DNA of 64,000 nt from Hericium rajendrae (GCA_033439255.1 CM065892.1:979617-1043616), one strand, 5' to 3'; positions 36,931 to 49,100 are shown, counted from the first letter of the stretch. Numbers and translations: made by a program. The notes: a model not told the origin generated them from the sequence alone.

Positions 36931-37727
36931 GGAACTCCGTAGACACGAAGAAGTCATAGATGTACTATATACTGTACCTATATGGAACGCTCGGACATCT
37001 CATTCGCAATCATTGTCGGTGAGTGCTCTTGTCTAGATTGTTTTCGGACTGGTGCACTTCTGGAAGGCGACTCCCCCACGACTGCCGCCTCGGTCGAGCA
37101 TCTCATACGTTAAATTACGCTTCTGAGTCCCGTGAGTGTCAATCATCACTTTTCTTTTAATTTTGCACTCATCCAAGATACCTTGCCTTGGGTCCTGACA
37201 TGTTCGGACTGGGTGGTAGACGCGCGCTCGGCCATCGTCGATTACTTTGAATCGCTGACACATCCACCCTCGGCCCCGTCATCTCAGGTGGTTTCTTACT
37301 CACTCCCGCTGCGAGCTGCGCTCGCAAACCTCATTGCTCTCGCCTTCGTTGAGCGCAGACGCTGACAATCGATACTTCCTCGTTGAGTCAGCCCATCGGG
37401 GCCAGATGCTGTAGAAGTCAGAGAAATACTTGATGTCTCCGAGACTCACGTGCGATCCCATACTGTTCTCGAAGTTGATTGCTCAGCTGCAGCATCTGAT
37501 GCTTCCTCAACTACCAGTGCTTGGACGCCAACGTGCAATTCTCATTCCCCGTCAGGAGCTTGCGGAATGCTACCTTCGGTCGAGTCGCATCCCTCGCCGC
37601 GCCCCTTAACTGCATCATCTCTATCCATGGCGTATACTTTAAAAGACTGTGAGTTCGTTGGTACACTCTCACCAGATCAAAGGTATCAGCCGCCGCCTCG
37701 CAAACATCGTCTTTCAAAACCATCACC
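36931..37727. other. Intergenic, 0.8 kb
   Basis: No gene is recognised. It holds the 3' end of deoxyhypusine synthase and the promoter of the hydrolase. A frame at 37450-37866 overlaps the hydrolase start in another phase and is taken as chance. Confidence 0.4.
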
Positions 37728-38684
37728 ATGTCTCCCATCGTCACCTACCATACCGTCAAAGCCGACGGCGTTGACATCTTCTACCGCGCTGCCGGGCCGG
37801 CCTCGGCGCCCACCATCGTCCTTTTGCACGGTTTCCCGACGTCGTCGTTCCAGTTCCGCAACCTGATCCCGCTGCTCGCGACGAAGTACCGCGTCATCGC
37901 GCCCGACCATCCCGGCTTCGGATTCACCGAGGTCCCTCAGGAGCGCGAGTATCAATACACGTTTGCGAACCTCGCGAACACCTTTGCGCACTTCATCGAT
38001 GCCATCGGACTCGACAAATTCGCCATCTACACGTTCGATTACGGTGTAAGCCCCCAGCTCCTCACCTTTTTCTCTTTCCCACTGACCTCTTCTGTTCTTC
38101 ACTAGGCCCCTGTAGGCTACCGCTACGCCGCCGACCATCCCTCGCGCATCACCGCCGTCGTCTCCCAGAACGGGAACATGTACACAGAAGGCCTCGGTGC
38201 ATCCTTCTGGGCTCCCCTCCAGAAAATCTGGGCTGATCCCAACTTCGACCCGACGTCCGCCGCCGCCCACAGCGCATTCGCGCCCTTCCTCAGCCTGGAG
38301 TCGCACAAGTGGCAGTACACAAACAACGTGCCACAGGACCGGCTCGCGCGGCTCGATCCCGCGACCTGGACACTTGACGCGGCGCTGACTGCGCGTCCTG
38401 GACAAGAGGACGCGCAGATCGGGCTGTTCTACGACTATCGCACGAACGTGGAGCTGTATCCCAAGTTCCAGAAGTGGCTGCGGACGAGCGGCGTACCGAT
38501 GCTGGCGATGTGGGGCGCGAACGATGCAATTTTCGTGAAGGAGGGCGCGGAGGCGTATCGGCGCGATGCGAAGGTTGTGCAGGTGGAGTATGTGGATAGT
38601 GGGCATTTTGCGGTGGAGACGCACACGGAGGAATATGCAGAAGCGATCGACGAGTTCTTGCAAAAGCACGTTGTCAGGAGCTAG
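37728..38684 (+). CDS. Alpha/beta hydrolase, epoxide hydrolase / haloalkane dehalogenase-like
   Basis: Two exons (37728-38045, 38106-38684) with a 60-nt intron give 298 residues. The oxyanion motif is VLLHGFPTSSFQFRNLIPLL, followed by YRVIAPDHPGFGFTEVP. The nucleophile elbow reads YTFDYGAPVGYRYA, with Asp in the nucleophile position rather than Ser, as in epoxide hydrolases and haloalkane dehalogenases. The catalytic His is in VDSGHFAVETHTEE, and MLAMWGANDAIF carries the usual acid position. The cap region (about residues 130-230) is Trp/Pro-rich (FWAPLQKIWADPN). No signal peptide is seen. The natural substrate cannot be inferred. Close relatives in fungi are often annotated only as alpha/beta hydrolases. 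Confidence 0.85.
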
Positions 38685-39108
38685 GGTGGGATCTTTAGCT
38701 TCAATACTACTTACTGGATAGATCGCAGTGATCCCCACTGGGCCATTTCTTAGATCCGGTACATAATTGTAATGTCGACGATATAAGGATGCTGAATTAG
38801 CAATCACTTACCAGCTGTGTATCAAATCGGTCCTCTACGAAATGACCTATGATTTCTGGCAAGACAAGACCAGTTCTGTTAAAGAACAGGCACCAAATGA
38901 CTGATGCATTTGTGGATGTCGTGCGACGCAAGAGACTGTAGTAGTTGGAGTTAGAGGTTAGACAGCATTCGATCAGTGGAGCGGCGCGACGGGCGCCAAA
39001 AATCTTCTACTCCGACTACATCCTCCTCCCTCCCCTTGTCGAGCCTCCTTCCCCTCGATCTCGCCGATACTCATTTTCTAGATAAAATCAGGCTCGGAAG
39101 AAGACATC
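38685..39108. promoter_or_regulatory. eRF3 promoter region with pyrimidine tract
   Basis: 424 bp between the hydrolase stop and the eRF3 start. A pyrimidine-rich tract (about 39015-39060, TCCTCCTCCCTCCCC and following) ends about 50 bp above the ATG, typical of strongly expressed fungal genes. No gene is seen. Confidence 0.45.
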
Positions 39109-41189
39109 ATGAGCAAACTAAACGTCGGCGCCTTCGAGTTCGTGCCGGGCAAGGCCTTCAAAATACCTTCCCAACCCGCCCAACCTGCACTGCAGCCCGT
39201 CGAACGCATCGAGACAGAGGCACCTGCACCACCACCAACGATCAGCCTCAATATCGGCGGGTCAAAGCCTACGCCGCCGCCTTCAGCTCCCCCTGCAGCC
39301 ACTCCATCATCGCCGCCTGCATCTGGATCGGCACCTGCTGCACCCGCCTCCACCCAGAAAGCGCCTCCGAAGACGGCCGCTAATGTTTCTTCTGCTGCTG
39401 CGTCTTCTGCCCCATCGGGGCGGACATCAGGAGCATCGTCGCCCGCACCGGCATCGAAGACGTTCACGATGGATCGAGCGAAGACGGACACCGCGGCTAT
39501 AGCGCAGGAGGTGCAGACTGCAGCTGATGAGGCGGTCTTACAAGATCTGTTCGGCGATGGTGCGTCGTGCTCTTTTCTCATCTTAGGATTACTTAACAGA
39601 TGCCTTGTCCAGTCAAGGAGCACCTGAGCGTCGTCTTCGTTGGACATGTCGACGCCGGGAAGAGCACCATGGGCGGTAACATCCTCTACGTGACCGGCAT
39701 GGTCGACAAGCGCACGATGGAGAAGTACGAAAGGGAGGCCAAGGAGGCCGGGCGGGAGAGCTGGTACATCTCCTGGGCCCTGGACTCGACGCCTCAGGAG
39801 CGCCTCAAGGGCAAGACGGTCGAGGTCGGGCGCGGGTACTTTGAGACCGCACGGCGGCGATACACCATCCTCGACGCCCCGGGCCATAAGACGTACGTGC
39901 CGTCCATGATCTCAGGCGCGGCGCAGGCGGACGTCGCGATCCTCGTCATCTCTGCGCGCAAGGGCGAGTTTGAGACCGGGTTCGAGAAGGGCGGGCAGAC
40001 GCGCGAGCACATCATGCTGGTCAAGACGGCCGGCGTGAACAAGATCGTGATCGTGATCAACAAGATGGACGATCCGACGGTCGAATGGTCCAAGGCGCGC
40101 TACGAGGAGATCAAGGACCGCCTGTCACCGTTCGTGCGCCAGGCCGGATACAACCTGAAGACGGACGTGACATGGTTGCCTATCTCTGCGCAAACCGCCG
40201 CCAATCTCAAGGACCGCGTCTCAAAGTCCATATGCCCATGGTGGGAGTGAGTAGCCATTATCTTCTATATTCCGCGGCTCCTCATCCTTGCGCAGCGGCC
40301 CGTCCCTTCTAGAACACCTCGACCAGATGCCCATGGTCGACCGCAAAATGATGGCGCCTCTGATGATGCCCATCTCCGAGAAATACAAAGACCTTGGCAC
40401 AGTCGCCGTCGGCAAGATCGAATCCGGCCACGTCCGCAAAGGCGACTCGCTCATCCTCATGCCGAACAGAGTCTCAGTCGAGGTCGCAGCGATGTACAAC
40501 GAGATGGAGGACGAGGTGAACATGGCCGTGTCCGGCGACAACGTGCGCATCCGGCTGCGCGGAGTCGACGACGAGGACCTCAGCCCGGGCTTCGTGCTCA
40601 CTAGTCCGGCGAAGCCCGTGCATGCTGTCCGCCAGTTTGAGGCGCAGCTTGCGATCTTGGAGCACAAGAACATCATCTGCGCGGGATACTCGGCTGTGAT
40701 GCATGTGCACACGCTTGCGGAAGAGGTCACGCTTGCCGTGAGTAACGTCTTTTATACGAGCTCCATCGAGACGATACTGAACTATATATACCAGGCCCTT
40801 CTACACTACTTCGACAAGGCGACGGGTCGCAAATCGAAGAAGCCGCCGCAATTCGCTAAGCGAGGCCAAAGGGTGGTTGCTTTGATCGAGACAACCGCTC
40901 CTATTTGCATAGAGCGATTCCAAGACTACCCTCAACTTGGTCGGTTCACACTTCGTGATGAAGGTCAGTATCGCCCAGAATCTCTGCTCTTGCTGCCTCT
41001 GACACCATTTTTGCTCTAGGGAGGACGATAGCTATTGGAAAGGTGATTGACACCTTCCGTCAGTCAGAATGTGTTCTCATGATCTTCCGTTTCGCGCTAC
41101 AGGTCACGAAGCTCATCGAAGGCACAGCCGACGAACTCGCCGAAAATGTACACCAGATGAGCCTTGCCTCGGCAGCGGCAGCTGCTTGA
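39109..41189 (+). CDS. SUP35: Translation termination factor eRF3 (SUP35), GTPase
   Basis: eRF3 works with eRF1 in stop-codon-dependent peptide release. Six exons: 39109-39559, 39613-40246, 40296-40737, 40795-40963, 41020-41042 and 41103-41189, joined to 601 residues. The N-terminus carries LNVGAFEFVPGKAF, which matches the PAM2 motif that binds the MLLE domain of poly(A)-binding protein. A Pro/Ala/Ser-rich linker of about 130 residues follows; no Gln/Asn-rich prion-like stretch is present. The GTPase domain shows VFVGHVDAGKST (G1), DAPGHKTYVPSM (G3) and VIVINKMDDPTVEW (G4). Two beta-barrel domains follow, with GRFTLRDEGRTIAIGKVTKL at the end. The first intron's acceptor must be at 39612, because only that AG keeps the frame into VKEHLSVVF. 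Confidence 0.96.
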
Positions 41190-41689
41190 ATCTTCAAATT
41201 CACTTCACGCAAGCGCACATGTAGCAACTTTCGAGCGGCTTGGCGGATGACACGGAAGAAGATTAGATAAAGATGTAATTGACCTTGTGTAGCTTTCTAG
41301 AATGTGCTGTGCAGTATGCTGCCGCTTTGTCGGCTGTTGTTGCAATTTACGTGTAGCTGAGTCCTTCCTTGGACCTTGTGTTTCCTGCAAAATGTCCGTT
41401 CTTCAAACATTTTTCAATGGTGCGTCGTTGAACACAGGGGTTGCCTATGTTGGATTGAACATCGAACTATGAATTAAGCCGTCATGACGATCCGCGTACC
41501 CATTAAAACGGTACGGTGAGTCCAGCATTTGTTCAGTTTTGCTTATGCATACTTAGGTTGGATAGTTTAAGGTGAACTGCGAAGAAATTTAACGTTGGTT
41601 CGCTTTCGGGCGCTATCTTTAGCTTCTGACTTCTATGGTCCAATTTTTTTTGGCCGTCAAATTCCAACAGAATCCAAGGCCTCATGGCT
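41190..41689. other. Intergenic, 0.5 kb
   Basis: eRF3 3' region, then sequence with no recognisable homology running into the LYS2-like relic on the other strand. Confidence 0.4.
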
Positions 41690-42560
41690 GCCGCGAGGTC
41701 ATGACAATTGACGACGAGCAACTGCACATTGACCATGCCCTCGCCGGGCATGATATCCTTCTGTGTCAAGAGGAACGTGAGATCCTGTGTGAAGCTGGGG
41801 ATTGTGAGGTATGAGAAGACCGCACACTGCGTCTTAGTCGTGCCGTACATGTTGATGATGTGCACGTCCGTCGCAAACGAAGGACGCGTTGCGGAGGGTC
41901 GGGATCTGGCGCATAGCTTGGACGGAGAGGAGTGGCGCATGGCGGACGTAAGGTGCGTGATGGTCACTTTACTGTTGGCCATCTATGCGGCGAGACGACC
42001 TGAGTCAGGGGTGCTGATGTCGTTGGCCTTGGGTACGTGCAGCCGGTCACCAAAGCACAGCAGTACGACCACAGACGGCGTGTTGCATCAGTATAAGGCA
42101 CCGACCATTTTTGATACGCACTGTCTCTCTGAATGGGCTAAAGATTGTTGCCCATTCTGCTGAGCATGGTGAACTTAGAGCGTTTACCGACCTCGGAGTG
42201 TTATCCCATCCACGGAGAGAAATGGGTCAAGCTGTAAGGTCTGCCCTTGACACCCTTGGGAATATTGGTACTGCCACTCGTGAAGAAAGAAAGAGTCCCC
42301 ACACTGTCCGGGCCAAGCACGACACCCAGGTCGCAGCCAGCGAGGGGCTGCAGTATGCAAGTACGTCGCGGCCGTCGATGTCAAAGACATCTACGACGTC
42401 ACCACTCGGAAGCAGGTGGAGTCCACGACAAGCACTTCGACACGAAGTAGGCGCTCGCTGGCGATGAACTCGGAGATGGAAGGGCTGATAGTGTCAACAA
42501 ATGCGAAGGTCTGCGTGACCAGTTGGCAGGATATTGAAGTAGCACTACGTGCTGAAGACA
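41690..42560 (-). pseudogene. Relic of the adenylation domain of alpha-aminoadipate reductase (LYS2 type)
   Basis: LYS2 reduces 2-aminoadipate in fungal lysine synthesis. On the minus strand three pieces in different frames match consecutive parts of its adenylation domain: FVDTISPSISEFIASERLLR and VEVLVVD (about 42510-42420); [20 protein letters not shown] then [20 protein letters not shown] (about 42350-42225); and SKVTITHLTSAM with VHIINMYGTTKTQCAVFSYL and DIMPGEGMVNVQLLVVN (about 41980-41700). Frameshifts, a stop after PWMG and loss of the reductase and carrier regions show that it is dead. The core motif reads GTTKTQ where the family has GTTETQ. It lies beside the nest of transposable elements. 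No intact copy is in this window. Confidence 0.8.
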
Positions 42561-43506
42561 GGACGTAAATAATCCGATGATCGACCTAACTCCGCTATCT
42601 TGAGGAGAGAATGTCAACACACTGAGCTCTGCCGAGGTCCAACTCACCAGCGTGCGGAGCCAGACAAAGTATAACTCTCTCCGCGACTTTATGGTATCAC
42701 AAAGAGATATCCGTGATGTAGCTTTGCCAAGACGTGCCTTACCAATGTACACATGAACATGTAGCAGCCAGTCAGCTACTTCAGCAGCAGGCTCACCATC
42801 AGCGAAGGACCTGTGGCGACTTTGGAAGGAGATCGGGAGTGAAGCTCGAAGTTTGAGGGCTGCTTGAGTGCATATGTGGATAAGGTACGTACATGTACGG
42901 AATCCTTCGAACTGAAGGCGCCAGATCAGTGTCGCGCAGGCAGACTTTCAACCGACCATAAATCTAAGATTGTCTCCCTCGGGTTGTTGGCCGAATGATT
43001 GTCAATTGGATGCCACGATTGGACCAACTACACTCAATCATAAAGGCCATTCCCTAGACGGCACGCTGTGGTGCTGGGAAGATGAGGATTCTGAGGCACG
43101 AAAGTTGAGTCCAGTATCTACTCTATCCGCCGGAAGACGAGTACTGGGGTCCCTTTGACAGCTATCGGATCCGCGCTGTCAAACTGCCATGCTTCCGTAA
43201 GTACGTCCATGGCGAAAGAGGTACTGATTTAACGGTTCTTGTTTAGTGTAAGTGCCCTCTTGTTTCCGTCAAATCCTGACGCCTCGTGGCTTCTGTCCAT
43301 CTGCGCCCCAAGACCTTGACATTATCGCTGCGGAACAGGTAAGTCTTTGACGCCTTTCGCCGCCGTGAGTTTCTGACGCCTCGCTGTGCGATGTGTCCTT
43401 CTGGCAGCCATCCACATTGTCTCCGATTCTGAACGCCATGCCGGCCTATCGGTTCCAGGTGCGTTTTGACCTTGTCATGTTGTTGTCATGACCCATAAAC
43501 TGGCGA
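42561..43506. other. Stretch above the 482-residue gene; possible small upstream exons
   Basis: Short frames ending at good splice donors look coding: YPPEDEYWGPFDSYR with IRAVKLPCFR before GTAAGTACG (about 43128-43197), DLDIIAAEQ before GTAAGTC (about 43314-43340), and PSTLSPILNAMPAYRFQ before GTGCGTT (about 43409-43459). They could be 5' exons of the following gene or of a decayed gene. I could not join them with certainty. Confidence 0.3.
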
Positions 43507-45216
43507 ATGAGCAACCCAGACGTTTGGCCAAGTTCCCCTCTCTCCTCCTCCTCCTCTCGGCCATCTACAACCCAGACCGCAGCTCATCGTAGCACTATGA
43601 GTCTCGTTCAGTTTCAAGGACGATTGGACCAGCTTAAATTGGAGAAGCAGCAGTTCTCCAAACTCTCCGAAGATCGAAAAAAGAAAGTGGCCCAGCAGTT
43701 GGGTACATCGCCCAAAGGTACGATATCCATCGCTTCGGAAACGTCTTGAACTTACAGCTAATCCGCCATCGCCTGCAACAGCTCATGAAGAACGCTTGGC
43801 AGCCAGCGTGCAAAATATGGAGATTGAATTGCGCAACGCAGCAGCAGGTAATGTGCGATTTTATCTCTCCGTTTCATGGTTTTAACTGCATGTTGTACAG
43901 GACATCGAAGGCCTCAACTTACGGCCGACGCTTCAAATGATGAATGTGAGAATCGGCCCAAAGAGAGGTCCGGCGAGGACGAATCGGAGAATGAGCCGCA
44001 GGGTGGGGACGAGGAGCTCGATGGTACGTTGTCGCCTTTGTTGTGTCTCATCATACTCACCATTATGCACCTCGTACAGATATGTCGGTCCTGACACTCT
44101 TGACGCATTCACCTACACGTTCTCCGACGCCATCTTCGCTCGGGGAAGACTTGAATGGCGAGCAAACGAATGGCTTGAGGTCTGCGATCGATCCAATGAA
44201 CATCGATACGCCTTCAGAGGATGGTCCAACGATGTTATCGGCGGCCGGAACCAGTGAGCTCTCTCTCCTATTAGCGGCATCGTTTATTTAATTGGGCCGA
44301 CTTACACAGAAGTTCGGCAGAATCTCCTGCCCGACATAGTGCGACGGTTCAACCAGAGCTTTCGCCTCTGGTCCTCGCAGTCCAACCACGTGATCACCAC
44401 TGGCATGGCGGAAGCAGCTACGACCCTTCATGAATCGGTTCTGTTTGTGTCCAGAACTTTGGGTATATCTTTAAGCGATGCAGAATGGCCGATCCAACAT
44501 GCTGAGCTCCAGCTCTGCAGCGTGGATGTCAAGCACATGCACGCCTGGATGCAATGCCAAGCATTCTCCGCTGAGCTTCCCACATTCTGGGACCATGATG
44601 ACCAGACGGATAAGGTCCTGACGAGGGCGGTAGCCAACACAGCGCTTTCTCAGCAAGGCGCGCACATCGGCATCATCGAGGCGGGGCGAGAGACTGCCCT
44701 GCATGTCTTTCTCAATCAGGTAGGCTGCTCTTTTCCTGGTTGTCAAGCGGCCTTTTATAGTGATGCCTTGTACAGCAAAATAAGAGGAAATGCCTCTCTT
44801 GTTCCAAGGGCCCTCGCGGTAAATCTGCATCCAAGAAAGCCTTGAGCCAGCGCGGATCTGGCGAAGGGTACCTGGACTGCCATTGCCCAGAAGACGATGC
44901 ACTGCTATTGCTGTGGCTATACAAAATATCGGCAGCGTACGATGTGCCCAAGGTAGAGACTGCGCCTGAGTTGCGCGGTGGCATCCACAAGCTCGATCTC
45001 CATCCTCTCAATCTGCCCTATGTTGCGGCTGGGATCCAAGAAACATCAGGACTTTTGATAGATGGATTACTCCGGCCGAAGGCCAACCGCCTGGCTTCTA
45101 CGCTGTCATGGTCTGCCAATAACCTCGCTGAGGAGTTGGAAGATGATAGGAGGGCAGATAAGCTTCGTACAATTATCAGGGCACTGGATGTGCTTCTTGA
45201 TGATCTCTTTGAATAG
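43507..45216 (+). CDS. Hypothetical protein, 482 residues, with Cys/His cluster
   Basis: Six exons (43507-43717, 43758-43847, 43901-44023, 44080-44253, 44310-44719, 44776-45216) join without a stop. The N-terminal 160 residues are Ser/Pro/Glu-rich and probably disordered, with a coiled-coil-like LDQLKLEKQQFSKLSEDRKK. The conserved-looking part begins VRQNLLPDIVRRFNQSFRLW and includes HAELQLCSVDVKHMHAWMQC, FWDHDDQTDKVLTRAVANTA, a cluster CLSC (before SKGPRGKSASKK), DCHCPEDDALLLLWLYKISA, and a helical C-terminus RADKLRTIIRALDVLLDDLF. No family is recognised. Its start is uncertain; exons upstream of 43507 may exist. It directly precedes the hAT element and could be a host gene or part of an older element. 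Confidence 0.6.
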
Positions 45217-45797
45217 CTTTCCACTGATAGACCTTTCTTGTATGTTACATTCCATCTGCTGGCTACATGATTAGCACCAAGTGCTTTTGTCTTCACTACT
45301 GTCTCAATGTAGTGCTGCTGCGATGTGATGCGAGGCGATGCGAGGTCACTTTCTCATGAGGTCGACGACGAGCGATGCGATGCGAGTTCGCTTGGCAAAA
45401 TAGCCGACGACGAGCGAGGTCGGAATCGAGGGCACGAGATACATTGCACATGACCAAAAATATCCCCTTTTGCGCACCTCAACATCGCATTCTGCGACCC
45501 AGAGCACGCGCGAGCGAATGCGACCCTTGTGGAACCGCTGTATAGCGGAACACTGAGAGAGCAGACGAGACAAGAAACGAGACAACAGCGTGGATTGCAA
45601 GAGCCTAGGTAGTAGTACTACGAGACAAGGCGGCAAGCAGTCAATGGTGTGACTTTCGCCGCAACCTACGGGCCAGACAAAAGTGGCCTAAGGCCGTAAG
45701 TTACGGGCTGGTCAAAGCCAGCTGGAATCACCGTTTTTGGTCCGTAAGCCACGAACCAGCTGGATTTGGGAATAGACCGTAGGTTACGGGTCGGCTT
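45217..45797. other. Repeat-rich flank left of the hAT element
   Basis: No gene is seen. Around 45315-45420 the word GCGATGCGAG and GACGACGAGCGA recur. From about 45660 to 45797 several near-palindromic units of the form CCGTAA-G-TTACGG or CCGTAGGTTACGG, each followed by a form of CCAGCTGG or CTGG, are spaced 35-50 bp apart. Confidence 0.5.
45790..45797. repeat. hAT target-site duplication, left copy
   Basis: GTCGGCTT, identical to 60093-60100 directly outside the right inverted repeat. Confidence 0.93.
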
Positions 45798-45820
45798 TAG
45801 TGTTTTGCGGGCTCGGGCTG
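45798..45820 (+). repeat. hAT terminal inverted repeat, left
   Basis: Begins TAGTGTTTTGCG; perfect inverted match over 23 bp to 60070-60092. Confidence 0.93.
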
Positions 45821-46103
45821 AAAAGCCCAAGCCGGCCCAAGCCCAGCCCAAATCAGCCCGACCCGGCCCGGCCCTCTCTACGATGAAGCCCTGCTCTTTG
45901 GGCTCAGGCTTGACTTCTGCGAGGCCCAAGCCCAGCCCACAAGCCCGGGCTTTACAAGTAGTAATACTGCTAGCTTTTGTCGGAGTTGGGAGTTATTGTA
46001 CTGTACAGTTTACTGGCCAATACCGAACCAAGGCACATCGAGACTGATATACTGATGAGAATCGTAAGTTTCCTTCCCTGTTTGGATTTTTTATCTCAAC
46101 ACT

Positions 46104-49100
46104 ATGGCCCTCATCAACGCTTCTACTGCTTCTAACGCTGTGAACAATGTTCCCATCCTTCGAGAGAAGCGATCCATCTTGCTCTCTGCAAAATATGCTG
46201 AAAGCCTTGAAGCTGGCGAAGACGTGAACACGATAGCTGGTGATCGCAACACGGAGCTGGTCCGGAAGAAAAGAAAAGCGATAGTAGAAGATGAGTCCGA
46301 GTCTGAGTTTCAGGATGAAGGCGAAACGGACGTAGCAGATTCGGGGGCCGAGGAGGACAGTACCGCCGGTGCCGGTGCCGTGCCTCCGGGTACATCTGCA
46401 AAGATAAACAGACGGCAGGCGCGACAATTGCAGAGGGATATAGAGAAGGCTGCAAAAACAAAAGGTGAGGCTTATTGTTCTCACAGCACCGAGCTAATCT
46501 AAACCACTTACTCTTAGCACGAGCCAGTCGTTCCGGAAAGCAGAAGCTACCGCGAAAGAAACAGAACCAGGGCTCATCGTTGCCAGACCCTGATGCGCGG
46601 GACATTAATGGCATGCTGGAGGACCTCTCGCATATCGAGATTGATCTCACAGCGGAGGACTCGGAGACGGAAGTGCCACAAAAGCTGGGCGCCAGTGCTG
46701 ATGTCCGAAAGTTCTTCGACAATGGTCGTCAGCAAAGGGAGAGCAGTAGTAAATCACGCAAGGTGCATGACTGCATTATCTGCAAGTGAGGAATACATTT
46801 CGTTTCAAAGATCAACTTACTGAGGCTGCGTGACCAAGGCAACACAGGAAATCCAAGTGTACCTTTGTAAGTGACTTGTCAACCAGTCGCCGACATCTGC
46901 AAAGCGAGCACAAGGTGCGTGTCGTATGCTCGAGTTTGTTTCTATACTCATAAGATGTGACAGGGTGCTTACCGTGCTTGGGCGAAAGCAAACAACTTTG
47001 CCTCAATGTTACCTGAAGATTCAGAAGCCCGACGCCTCGCTGCGAAAGCTCCATCCACAGCCCAGAGCTCTCTAGACGACCATGTCAAGCCGATGGAGAA
47101 AAATGTGCCATATTCTGACAACGACTTCAAACGGGTTGCGGTCGAGTGGTTAATTTCGTCTGACCAGGTATGTAACGTTTTGACTCTTCCCGTCTGCATC
47201 GTGCACTGTGGTCTATAGCGCTGATGAAATTGGTGGTGTTCTAGCCTCTTAACGCGTTCGAACATCCTAAATTTAAAGAAATGATCGAGGTTGCCTCGTG
47301 TGCTAAAAATGGCGTGGACATACCTAGCGGTAAGGTGACTCGTGCAGAGATCATCGGTCTCTGGTATCAGCACCTGCGTCAGCTTAAGAAGCGACTGAAT
47401 GTATGTTTATTATGCATACCTGCATTGAGACAATATTGTGCTAATGGCACCCGGTTCCTCAAGAGCAGCGCAGTGAAGGGACGTATCTCACTGACTTGCG
47501 ATGGATGGCAAGCGAGTAATGTGGATGCGTACTTCGCAGTCACTGCTCACTGGGTTGAGGAGGGATCGAACGGCGCTTGGGAGCTTCGATCCGGTCTCAT
47601 CGGATTCACGCGCTTGAATAGCGCCCATTCAGGATTGCGCCTCGGACAAGCGCTTTACAAGGTTTGTCTCCGAGTTACTATCACGACAAAGGCCAGTCCA
47701 CTTTCTGCCAAGCTTGTTCTTGTATTCTCACTAGTCTTTCCAGATTGGACATGTCTCGTGCGATAACGCAAGCAATAATGGCACCATGATGGCCGAGTTC
47801 GCACGGTTAATCCGTCAAGAGACGGGAAGTCCTTTCGATGCGAAGGAACGTCGTATACGGTGCGTTATATTCTCCCCTTTATGGACGACATCCATTCACT
47901 AACATCTCTCTCATCTGAAGTTGCCTAGCGCATGTTATCAACCTTGCAACCCAGGCCCTGATCAAGAACTACAGCTCCTCAAAACATTATGATCCCCACC
48001 ACCCGAATGACCATGTGCCCGAAGAAGGAGTGCGCGATGAGGTTGGGCTTGTGCGTGCTGTCTGTGTCAAGGTACGTATTTTGTTACCTTTATGTTCTAC
48101 TAATAGCTTACTCGCTCGGTATCGGCATAAGAAATGCTCGTCAAGTAAGCGCAAGGCCATGTTTGCGCAGATACAAGACAAGTTGGCCGCCGAAGAGAAG
48201 GGCGACGGCGTCGAGCCCACTAGCCCTACTCTTGGGCTCCTTCTCGACATGCCAGTTCGGTGGTCTTCCACCTATGCTATGCTTGTTCGCGCATACAAGC
48301 TCCGAAAGGTATGTCTTCCATCCTTTCATCCGTAGTAATCTAATATCTTTATTGAATGCTATAGTCTGTTAACCGATTCATCGGCGAGCTGCTTTGCAAT
48401 GAAGAAAGTACTGCTGCAAGGTCAAAGCTTGACCGGCTTCTCCTGAAACCCGAAGAATGGGCTCAACTCAAACTGTTTACCATACTCCTCTCGGTAAGCA
48501 CATAATGTGAATTGATTTTGACACTGACTTAAACTATTTGCGTGTTTCAGCATGCCGACATTGCGCAGCAGATGTTCTCCTCTGACCAGTACCCGACGCT
48601 CGCACTTGCGATTCCCGCATTAGAGAGTCTCCACCGGGCATGGAGCAAATGCTTGGACAATGAAAAGTTTGCCCATTTTCGTCCCGCTCTTGCCGTGGCC
48701 CTCGATACAATCAAAAACTACTACGATATGACGGAAGACAGTGATGCATATACTGTTTCTATGGGTAGGTCTTTCACTCGAAGTTCTGCTGTACGGTGTC
48801 ACACCCAAAACCCGTTTTGAGCATTGACAGGGTTAATTCAGCAATCATAGGCTCTAAAAGATTGAAGCACTTACCCATCATCTACCTCTATTCAATCCAC
48901 CATCATGCACACATTACTCAATCACTCGATAATATTATATCAATAATCTCTCAGCACGCACTTATCTATTCATTCCATTCCACCTTTTCTCTTCAAGCAT
49001 GAGACAGATGCATCCCGCGTACTTCCAATACCTCGTTGCATCAAGCCTACATCTATTCCAGACATCTACTATTGACACGCACATCTCACGTCCAACGCAA

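Noticed and set aside
46104-48778. Reading the hAT transposase as a pseudogene because of the large insertion
   Set aside because: The insertion lies between intact splice ends, and the exon lengths sum to an open frame of 911 codons including the stop.
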